The notes beneath the pieces were generated by a model. The model made no database searches and was not told the DNA's origin. It saw nothing but the letters and a program-made list of their open reading frames with translations. A stretch of 12,655 nucleotides of DNA from assembly GCA_044344495.1 (NCBI GenBank), contig JBIJCW010000048.1, forward strand, positions 1 to 12,655, written 5' to 3'. Below are positions 7,425-12,655 of this stretch, piece after piece (within the stretch, counting starts at the first letter, position 1; each line of letters starts with the position of its first letter). This stretch comes from CAZDUS01 sp044344495. Its GTDB lineage: Bacteria; Verrucomicrobiota; Kiritimatiellia; CAIKKV01; CAITUY01. Position numbers and translations under genes: made by a program.

Positions 7425-8754
7425 GAAAACCGCACCCATCAGCCTGTTACTCGCCGCCACCCTGCTATCCGTGGCTGGCTGCCGGAACCTGCCCTCGCCG
7501 GTAACCCCATCAGCCCCATCCTCACCGGGCACCAACTCGCCTGCAGTCGAAGTGACCTCCGCGACCAACTCGGCAACCAAGGAAGACGAGGAAGCCTACC
7601 GCCAGATCCGACTCCTGACACGCTCCCTGCTTCTGATCCGCCATAACTACGTGGATGAAACCAAAGTCAGTTACTCCAACCTGATGACCTCGGCCCTGAA
7701 CGGCATGCTCTCCTCCCTTGACCCCTACAGCCAGTTCCTGGAACCCACCGAATACCGCGATCTCAAGGAGGACACCCAGGGCGCTTTTGGCGGCATCGGA
7801 ATCCAGATCGGCGTCAAGGACAACCTCCTGACCGTCATCGCCCCCATCGAGGATACACCGGCCGCCCGGGCCGGACTCCTGAACGGCGACCGCATCATTG
7901 AAATTAACGGCCAGCGCACGGAATCCCTTGCCTTGCGGGACGCCGTTCAAAAACTCAGAGGCACCCCCGGAACCAAGGCAACCCTCAAGATTCTTAGAGG
8001 CCGCGATATCAAGGACTTCGCGCTCGTACGCGAAGTCATCCGCGTCACCAGTGTCAAGGGCGCCCGCTTCATCACCGAAGGAATCGCCTACCTTCGCATC
8101 ACCGAATTCAGCGAACCGACTGCCCCCGCCCTGCTGGAGGCCATCCGTAAACTCAAATCCCAGAAACCGCTGAACGCCTTGGTGCTGGACCTGCGCAACA
8201 ACCCCGGCGGCCTCCTGGTTTCGGCCATCGACACCAGCGAACTCTTCCTCAAGGCAGGCACCCTGGTGGTTTCCACCCGCGGCCGCGGCGATAACCCGCG
8301 CCAGATGCCCTCGTATTCTTCAGGCCACATCCATTTCACGGACTTCCCAATGGCCGTCCTCGTCAATGGCGGTTCTGCCAGCGCGGCCGAAATCGTCGCA
8401 GGCGCACTTCAGGACAACAAACGGGCCGTACTCGTCGGCGAACTGACCTTCGGCAAGGGTTCTGTGCAGAATGTCATTCAACTCGAGGACGGCTACGGCC
8501 TCCGCCTTACCACGGCCCATTACTACACCCCCAGCGGCCGCTGCATCCATGAAAAGGGAATCGAACCGGATATCGTCGTCCCCATCGCCACGGAGGAATG
8601 GCCAAACATTCTCATGAAACGAGCCTACACCGAAACGCCCGGCCTTCTGCCTGAGTCCGAGAAACCCGCCAACTTCGACCAGGTTACTGATCGCCAACTT
8701 GACCGGGCCGTGGACCTGCTCAAGGGAATCCTGATCTTCCAGGGGCACAAGTAA
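7423..8754 (+). CDS. ctpA: S41 carboxy-terminal processing protease, lipoprotein
   Basis: A 443-residue serine protease of the CtpA/Prc family, which trims the C-termini of exported proteins. Residues 1-20 form a lipoprotein signal with lipobox VAGC, so Cys20 should carry the lipid anchor and the enzyme should face the periplasm. After a spacer rich in Ser, Thr and Pro comes the helical N-domain (about 52-110), then a PDZ domain (about 115-195) with the GGIGIQIG loop that binds substrate C-termini. The protease core follows. By alignment with Prc (Ser430, Lys455) the catalytic residues are Ser320 in GGSASAAEI, Lys345 in GELTFGKGSVQ and Gln349. The fold is complete through YYTPSGRCIHEKGIEPDI. 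It is the first gene of a plus-strand group, 17 bases ahead of tsaD, and is probably driven by the promoter at 7379-7408. ctpA is a family-level name. Confidence 0.94.
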   Translation: MKTAPISLLLAATLLSVAGCRNLPSPVTPSAPSSPGTNSPAVEVTSATNSATKEDEEAYRQIRLLTRSLLLIRHNYVDETKVSYSNLMTSALNGMLSSLDPYSQFLEPTEYRDLKEDTQGAFGGIGIQIGVKDNLLTVIAPIEDTPAARAGLLNGDRIIEINGQRTESLALRDAVQKLRGTPGTKATLKILRGRDIKDFALVREVIRVTSVKGARFITEGIAYLRITEFSEPTAPALLEAIRKLKSQKPLNALVLDLRNNPGGLLVSAIDTSELFLKAGTLVVSTRGRGDNPRQMPSYSSGHIHFTDFPMAVLVNGGSASAAEIVAGALQDNKRAVLVGELTFGKGSVQNVIQLEDGYGLRLTTAHYYTPSGRCIHEKGIEPDIVVPIATEEWPNILMKRAYTETPGLLPESEKPANFDQVTDRQLDRAVDLLKGILIFQGHK

Positions 8755-8771
8755 CCCCTCCCGACCGTACC

Positions 8772-9821
8772 ATGAACATCCTCGGCATCGAAACCTCCTG
8801 CGATGAAACCGCCGCCGCCATCGTGCGCAACGGCCGTGAGGTCCTCTCCAATGTCGTCTATACCCAGATCGCCCACCATCGCCCCTACGGCGGAGTGGTC
8901 CCCGAAATCGCCTCCCGCCAGCATGTCGAGCACCTCCCCGAAGTCATCAACGAAGCCCTGTCCAACGCCCGACTCCCATGGAACGCCATTGATGCCATAG
9001 CCGTCACCGCCGGCCCCGGCCTGGCCAGTTCGCTCCTCGTCGGCCTCGCCGCCGCCAAGGCACTCGCCCTGCGTCTGGATAAGCCGCTGATCGCCATCAA
9101 CCACCTGGAGGCCCACATCTATTCCGCCTTCCTGGCCCCGGACTCGCCCGACCCGCTCACCCTGGGCCCCTTCCTCGCCCTCATCGTTTCAGGCGGCCAC
9201 ACCAGCTTTGTCCGCGTGGATGCCATCGGCCGCTACCACCTGCTGGGCCGAACCGTGGACGACGCCGCCGGCGAAGCGTTTGACAAAGGAGCCAACCTGC
9301 TGCAGTTGGGCTATCCCGGAGGCCCCGTGATTGACAAGACCGCCCGCGATGGCAACCCCGCCTTCGTATCCTTCCCGCGCGGTTTCGTCAAAAAACTCCA
9401 CCCCAGGATCCAACACATCAGCCCGAAGTATTGCGTCAGTTTCAGCGGCCTGAAGACATCCCTGCTGTATTACCTGCGCGAGCATCCCATCGGATCGGCT
9501 CCGGACATCACCATCCCCAATATCGCCGCCAGTTACCAGGAGGCCATCATCGACACGCTGATCCAGCGCGCCCGCCATGCCATCGAGGGGGCCCCAATCC
9601 TGGCCGTGGTCGGCGGAGTTTCCCTCAATCGCCGCCTGCGCCAGAAACTGGAGATTCTCGCCACCCTGAAGCGCATGCGCCTGCTACTCGCCCCACCTCA
9701 GTTCTGCACCGATAACGCTGCCATGGTGGCCGGCCTCGCTGCCCACAAAATGGCTGGGGCCCCACCCCTGCATGATACCATGCGCCTCGATGTCGACCCC
9801 AACCTCGGCATCGGCGAGTAA
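8772..9821 (+). CDS. tsaD: tRNA t6A37 threonylcarbamoyltransferase TsaD
   Basis: A 349-residue cytoplasmic protein of the Kae1/TsaD/Qri7 family. With TsaB and TsaE it transfers the threonylcarbamoyl group to A37 of tRNAs that read ANN codons. The ASKHA ATPase start MNILGIETSCDETAAAIV is clear. His111 and His115 in INHLEAHIYSAF bind the metal, and the Asp of CTDNAAMVAG completes the site. VSGGHTSF, VDDAAGEAFDKGANLLQLGYPGGP, SFSGLKTSLLYYL and VVGGVSLNRRLR are further family blocks. Length is close to E. coli TsaD (337). No convincing ribosome-binding sequence lies in the 17 bases after the protease stop, so translation may be coupled to that gene. tsaB and tsaE are not in the window. Confidence 0.97.
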   Translation: MNILGIETSCDETAAAIVRNGREVLSNVVYTQIAHHRPYGGVVPEIASRQHVEHLPEVINEALSNARLPWNAIDAIAVTAGPGLASSLLVGLAAAKALALRLDKPLIAINHLEAHIYSAFLAPDSPDPLTLGPFLALIVSGGHTSFVRVDAIGRYHLLGRTVDDAAGEAFDKGANLLQLGYPGGPVIDKTARDGNPAFVSFPRGFVKKLHPRIQHISPKYCVSFSGLKTSLLYYLREHPIGSAPDITIPNIAASYQEAIIDTLIQRARHAIEGAPILAVVGGVSLNRRLRQKLEILATLKRMRLLLAPPQFCTDNAAMVAGLAAHKMAGAPPLHDTMRLDVDPNLGIGE

Positions 9822-9828
9822 CGCTTGC

Positions 9829-9857
9829 TTGAAAATCTCGCCTCCGGGGACTAAAGT
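9829..9857 (+). promoter_or_regulatory. Putative promoter of the sugar transferase gene, near-leaderless geometry
   Basis: TTGAAA (9829-9834) is followed after 17 bases by TAAAGT (9852-9857, four of six positions of the -10 consensus). Transcription would begin near 9864, next to the ATG at 9866. The -10 overlaps a small symmetric element, GGACTAAAGTCC (9848-9859). Confidence 0.45.
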
Positions 9858-9865
9858 CCTTCCCG

Positions 9866-11275
9866 ATGCGTACACGAGACACCATGGATGCCCTGACCAG
9901 CGGAATGGCCGCCGCCGCCGACGCCACCGTCATCCTAACCAGTTTCCTGGCGGCCACATGGATCCGGTTCGAAAGCGGCCTCATCCCCGTCAAAAGCTAT
10001 CCACCCAACCTGTGGGTCATGTATGGGTGGGGCTCCGTGGCGGCTACCATCCTGCTCCTCTTCCTCTTCCGCCAACTCGGCCTGCACATCCGCCCCCAAC
10101 TCGGCGGGTTCTCCAGCAAAATCCCGCGCCTCATCCGCGCCACCGCCCTTGGCATCCTCTGTACCACCGCTCTCGCTTTTGCCGTCCAGCACGACCCACC
10201 CTTCTCACGTCTCACCGTTCTGATTTCGCTTCCCCTGGTCTGCCTCGCCGTCATCCTCGAGCGCTACCTGCTCTTCCGTTACGAAATCCACCTTGCCCGT
10301 CGCACCACCCAGGCCAACCGGGTCATCATCGTCGGCACCGAGGACGTCGCCGCCCACCTTCAACGCAGCCTGGAACACGAACCCCGTCTCCGATCCAAGG
10401 TCATCGGGTTCATCCGCTCCGGCGACGCCACCCTCCCCCTCGCCATTCCACCCGACCTCGTTTGCGGCACCATCGACCAACTGGAATCCATGCTCGACAC
10501 CCAGCCGCCGGACCAGTTGATCGTCACCGACAGCCAACTCGATCATCATCGCCTGGTCGGAATCATTCTTGCCTGCGAACGGAACATGGTCACCTTTAAC
10601 ATGGTGCCCGACATGTTCCGCATCATGACCGGCAGCATGGATATGCGCGTGGTGGACGACATCCCGCTTCTCGGCATCAGCCGCTGGCCGCTGGATTATT
10701 TCTGGAACCGCTTCCTGAAGCGCGCCGAGGACATCATCGGCTCCGCCATCGGCCTGCTTCTGGTCGCACCGGTCCTGGCCGTGGCCGCCATCCTCATCAA
10801 ACGCGCTTCGCCCGGTCCCGTCTTCTACCGCCAGGAACGCTGCGGCGAGAACGGCAAGACCTTCACCATCTACAAACTCCGCACAATGCTCCCCGACGCC
10901 GAAAGCCAGTCCGGCCCCGTCTGGGCTGTGGAGGATGACCCCCGCCGGACCCCCTTGGGCGCTTTCATGCGGCGACACAACATCGATGAACTCCCCCAGC
11001 TGTGGAACGTCCTGTCCGGCGACATGAGCCTCGTCGGACCGCGCCCCGAACGCCCGCATTTCGTCGAAAAATTCAAGGAGGACATCAGCCGCTACATGTG
11101 GCGCCACGTCTCAAAACCCGGCATGACCGGGTGGGCACAAATCAACGGATTGCGGGGCAACACCAGTATCGAGGAACGCATCCGCTATGACCTCTACTAC
11201 CTCGAAAACTGGTCACTGGCCTTCGACTTCAAGATTCTCCTAAGAACCTTCACCTCCAACAAAAACGCTTACTGA
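9866..11275 (+). CDS. Polyprenyl-phosphate sugar-1-phosphate transferase (WbaP/WcaJ-type)
   Basis: A 469-residue membrane enzyme that starts exopolysaccharide, capsule or O-antigen repeat-unit synthesis by moving a sugar-1-phosphate from a nucleotide sugar to undecaprenyl phosphate. Four N-terminal membrane segments (about 14-34, 48-68, 92-110 and 118-142) are followed by a Rossmann-like domain starting with RVIIVGTED (152-160). A re-entrant hydrophobic segment comes next (about 287-310), and then the catalytic bacterial sugar transferase domain. That domain shows SPGPVFYRQER from residue 315, KLRTM (337-341), the catalytic pair Asp374-Glu375 in DELPQLWNVLSGDMSLVGPRP, and KPGMTGWAQINGLRG. The length is typical of full WbaP/WcaJ proteins. 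An alternative ATG at 9884 (residue 7) cannot be excluded; neither start has a clear ribosome-binding sequence. The sugar cannot be predicted. No other glycan gene is present in the window. Confidence 0.93.
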   Translation: MRTRDTMDALTSGMAAAADATVILTSFLAATWIRFESGLIPVKSYPPNLWVMYGWGSVAATILLLFLFRQLGLHIRPQLGGFSSKIPRLIRATALGILCTTALAFAVQHDPPFSRLTVLISLPLVCLAVILERYLLFRYEIHLARRTTQANRVIIVGTEDVAAHLQRSLEHEPRLRSKVIGFIRSGDATLPLAIPPDLVCGTIDQLESMLDTQPPDQLIVTDSQLDHHRLVGIILACERNMVTFNMVPDMFRIMTGSMDMRVVDDIPLLGISRWPLDYFWNRFLKRAEDIIGSAIGLLLVAPVLAVAAILIKRASPGPVFYRQERCGENGKTFTIYKLRTMLPDAESQSGPVWAVEDDPRRTPLGAFMRRHNIDELPQLWNVLSGDMSLVGPRPERPHFVEKFKEDISRYMWRHVSKPGMTGWAQINGLRGNTSIEERIRYDLYYLENWSLAFDFKILLRTFTSNKNAY

Positions 11276-11287
11276 GCCAGGGCTCAG
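11272..11287 (+). terminator. Hairpin overlapping the sugar transferase stop codon
   Basis: CTGAGCC and GGCTCAG are perfect 7-base arms around a 2-base centre (effectively 6 bp with a 4-base loop). The TGA stop lies in the left arm. No run of T follows, so a classic intrinsic terminator is not shown; it may attenuate read-through or protect the 3' end. Confidence 0.35.
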
Positions 11288-11303
11288 GATTCGGAGTTCA
11301 GTG

Positions 11304-11332
11304 TTGACCATCTCGACGGAATAATCCATCTT
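11304..11332 (+). promoter_or_regulatory. Weak promoter candidate of the DUF212 gene
   Basis: TTGACC (11304-11309) lies 17 bases before CATCTT (11327-11332), which matches only three of six -10 positions. A start 7-8 bases further would fall on the ATG at 11340, which has no ribosome-binding sequence. Low confidence. Confidence 0.25.
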
Positions 11333-11339
11333 TCCGCCC

Positions 11340-11798
11340 ATGCATGGTGAATTTGGCGCCTTTTTTTCCAACCCTGTTTTCTGGGCTGGATTTTGCGGAT
11401 GGATGCTGGCCTCTCTCCTGAAAATGGTCTCCAACCTGCGTCGTACCCGCAAGATTGATTTTCAGTACCTGGTCGCCCTGGGTGGCATGCCCAGCGCCCA
11501 TTCGGCCATGGTCAGCGGCCTGGCAACCGCCGTGGGAATCCAGAACGGCTTCGGCAGCACCCTCTTCGTCATCACCCTGGCCTTTGCCGTGGTGGTCATG
11601 TTCGACGCCTCCACCGTGCGCCGCGCCACAGGACAGCAGGCCCGCCTACTCAATCAGATCGTTGACCAGATCTTCAAGGAACACCATCTGTCGACACAGA
11701 AACTCAGGGAAATCCTGGGCCATACCCGTACCGAAGTCTTCGCCGGCATGATCGTCGGCATCGCGTCCGGAGTCCTCGTCAGTCTGGTCGGCCGTTGA
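11340..11798 (+). CDS. Divergent PAP2 family (DUF212) membrane protein
   Basis: A 152-residue membrane protein of the DUF212/YuiD family, related to acid phosphatase/vanadium haloperoxidase (PAP2) enzymes. The three family blocks are intact: LGGMPSAHSAMVSGLATAVG (47-66), MFDASTVRRATGQQA (87-101) and LGHTRTEVFAGMIVGI (126-141). Hydrophobic segments at about 12-30, 52-68, 75-90 and 132-150 fit an integral membrane protein. Family members are presumed lipid-phosphate phosphatases, but the activity is not established. The start is set by the family's N-terminal helix; no ribosome-binding sequence is seen. The gene is 64 bases after the sugar transferase, so it could recycle polyprenyl phosphate, though that is inference. 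It faces the ferredoxin gene tail to tail; the 33 bases between them show no hairpin. Confidence 0.92.
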   Translation: MHGEFGAFFSNPVFWAGFCGWMLASLLKMVSNLRRTRKIDFQYLVALGGMPSAHSAMVSGLATAVGIQNGFGSTLFVITLAFAVVVMFDASTVRRATGQQARLLNQIVDQIFKEHHLSTQKLREILGHTRTEVFAGMIVGIASGVLVSLVGR

Positions 11799-11831
11799 GA
11801 CCCCTCCGGAACCGCTTCGCTGCCTCCACCA

Positions 11832-12020
11832 CTACCGCTCGACCGAAATCGCCTCCACGGGGCAGTTGATGAGCGCCTCATGGCAACTTTCTTCCGATTC
11901 CGGAGGCACCACGTCCACAATCACCTCGGCAAGGTCGTCCACAAGCTCAAACACGTTCGGGCAAATATCGGCACACAATCCGCATCCCGTGCATTTGTCC
12001 TTATCTACCATCGCCTTCAT
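11832..12020 (-). CDS. Single-cluster ferredoxin, 62 residues
   Basis: A small cytoplasmic electron carrier. Cys10, Cys13 and Cys16 in DKCTGCGLCADICP, with Cys53 in INCPVEAI, should bind one [4Fe-4S] cluster. Cys20 and Cys46 sit where the single-cluster ferredoxin of Thermotoga maritima has its Cys20-Cys43 disulfide. Overall length and pattern (start MKAMVDKDKC, end CPVEAISVER) match that type closely, as I recall it. The surface is strongly acidic (VDDLAEVIVDVVPPESEES), as usual. I chose the ATG at 12020 because a perfect Shine-Dalgarno sequence precedes it. The open frame reaches 12242, but the extra 74 residues have no family resemblance. The redox partner is unknown. Confidence 0.94.
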   Translation of the reverse strand: MKAMVDKDKCTGCGLCADICPNVFELVDDLAEVIVDVVPPESEESCHEALINCPVEAISVER

Positions 12021-12207
12021 CGTGACCTCCTGATCTTCACGGCGCACCGTTGCCAGCCACCCTGCGAGCGGGACGCGGCCAGGGTGTGCTGGCGTGTTCG
12101 ACAATCTCCATTCTTCCGTCCCAAGCCGCCTGAATTTCCACGACTCTGCCTTCGTGAAATCTAATCTTGTATTCTTTCCCGTGCGAAATCGATATGCATC
12201 TTTCCGA
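12021..12207. other. Intergenic region with an open frame lacking a start codon
   Basis: These 187 bases between ferredoxin and hydrolase look less GC-rich in the half next to the hydrolase. On the minus strand, directly after the hydrolase stop and in the same frame, 56 codons stay open to a TGA at 12037-12039, just before the ferredoxin ribosome-binding sequence. The conceptual product includes EYKIRFHEGRVVEIQAAW followed by DGRMEIVEHAS. The only in-frame ATG (12109-12111) would give 24 residues. No good promoter was found. It may be a relic, a short gene with an unusual start, or chance. Confidence 0.3.
12025..12031 (-). promoter_or_regulatory. Perfect Shine-Dalgarno sequence of the ferredoxin gene
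   Basis: On the minus strand AGGAGGT stands 4 bases before the ATG at 12020. It is the strongest ribosome-binding sequence in the window and decides the short start. Confidence 0.85.
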
Positions 12208-12655
12208 TCATCTTTTGGACTTCGCCGGCACCGACGTCTCAATAAACGTCCTCAATACCGCCTCGTACGCGCGCCCGCTCTCCTCCCGCCCGCTGTTGTG
12301 CCCACCCTTGAGTTCATAGAACGCCTTGGGTTCATTCGCCACTTGATACAACCTCTGCCCGAAAACAAAGGGAACCATCTCGTCATCCCTCCCGTGGGCG
12401 ACCAGGACCGGACAGTGAACACCACGCAGGCGATCCAGGGTATTGTAATCGAACCGGCACAGCCAACGCGCCGGCAGAAACGGATAGACCCGCGACGCCA
12501 TGTCCGGCATCGACGTGAACGTGGACTCTAGCACCAAGGCCCCCGGGCGCTTCCGCTCCGCCAACCAGGCCGCCACCGCCCCTCCTAACGATTCACCCTG
12601 GATCACAATCGCGCCCGGCACCACACCCTTGACGCCCACCAACCAGTCCCAGACC
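12208..12655 (-). CDS. Alpha/beta hydrolase, C-terminal part (N-terminus beyond window)
   Basis: The frame is open at the right edge; 148 residues are visible, beginning VWDWLVGVKG. It belongs to the alpha/beta hydrolase superfamily and resembles the BEM46/COG1073-type serine hydrolases. The nucleophile is Ser22 of the visible part in IQGESLGGAVAAWLA. The acid is probably Asp91 in HGRDDEMVPF, and the histidine is His119 in LKGGHNSG. The segment VLESTFTSMPDMASRVYPFL is typical of the group. The first ATG-like codon in view is a TTG at 12642, but the frame continues upstream into sensible sequence (WDWL), so the true start lies outside. Substrate and location cannot be judged without the N-terminus. 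It is read in the same direction as ferredoxin, 187 bases away. Confidence 0.9.
   Translation of the reverse strand, partial: VWDWLVGVKGVVPGAIVIQGESLGGAVAAWLAERKRPGALVLESTFTSMPDMASRVYPFLPARWLCRFDYNTLDRLRGVHCPVLVAHGRDDEMVPFVFGQRLYQVANEPKAFYELKGGHNSGREESGRAYEAVLRTFIETSVPAKSKR

Noticed and set aside
7423..9821. Functional link between the S41 protease and tsaD from their adjacency
   Set aside because: tsaD is a housekeeping gene with very varied neighbours, and a 17-base gap alone does not support a shared pathway.
10205..11107. 300-codon open frame on the minus strand opposite the sugar transferase
   Set aside because: The plus strand there encodes an unmistakable sugar transferase catalytic domain. 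The antisense product is a low-complexity string of acidic residues, glycine and alanine, typical of the mirror frame of a high-GC gene.
11799..11831. Bidirectional terminator between the DUF212 and ferredoxin genes
   Set aside because: I looked for a hairpin in this convergent gap and found no arms longer than 4 bases and no T-run.
12021..12242. 74-codon N-terminal extension of the ferredoxin, reaching into the hydrolase gene
   Set aside because: A perfect AGGAGGT stands before the internal ATG at 12020, and the resulting 62 residues match single-cluster ferredoxins from end to end.
12094..12531. 145-codon plus-strand open frame opposite the hydrolase
   Set aside because: The minus strand carries the hydrolase catalytic motifs in the proper order; the plus-strand product resembles nothing.

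Overview
The window is a 12.7 kb piece of a high-GC, Gram-negative bacterial chromosome, densely packed with genes. The envelope gene set is an ExbB/ExbD motor, a lipoprotein-type S41 protease, an undecaprenyl-phosphate sugar transferase and several secreted or membrane-anchored proteins of unknown function. The ExbD and ArgH sequence styles and the long secreted TPR protein remind me of the PVC superphylum (Kiritimatiellota, Lentisphaerota or Verrucomicrobiota). That assignment is an impression from protein style, not a database result. I see no insertion sequence, phage gene, CRISPR array, tRNA or rRNA, and no gene-free stretch longer than 190 bases.

Left block, minus strand (1-7263). Seven genes are read right to left as one apparent operon: an FmdB-type zinc-ribbon protein, a zinc-ribbon protein with one membrane segment, a secreted protein that looks like a peptidase-MA fold without its zinc motif, argininosuccinate lyase (argH), exbB, exbD, and a very long secreted TPR protein that runs off the left edge. 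Gaps are 12, 26, 4 and 48 bases. The last three genes overlap by 4 bases (ATGA) at each junction, which suggests that motor and TPR protein are made together. One good sigma-70-like promoter (TTGACA, 17 bp, TACCAT) lies upstream of the first gene.

Middle, plus strand (7264-11798). A 159-base divergent intergenic region with promoters both ways and several small symmetric elements leads into an S41 carboxy-terminal processing protease lipoprotein, then tsaD (tRNA t6A synthesis), a polyprenyl-phosphate sugar transferase with its own likely promoter, and a small divergent-PAP2 (DUF212) membrane protein.

Right end, minus strand (11832-12655). A 62-residue single-cluster ferredoxin with a perfect Shine-Dalgarno sequence faces the DUF212 gene tail to tail. 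An alpha/beta hydrolase, cut by the right edge, lies upstream of it. The 187 bases between these two hold a 56-codon open frame without a good start codon.

The best candidate for an uncharacterised system is the ExbB-ExbD-giant TPR module, with the pseudo-peptidase and zinc-ribbon membrane protein in the same operon. No TonB, TolA, TolB or Pal gene accompanies the motor here.
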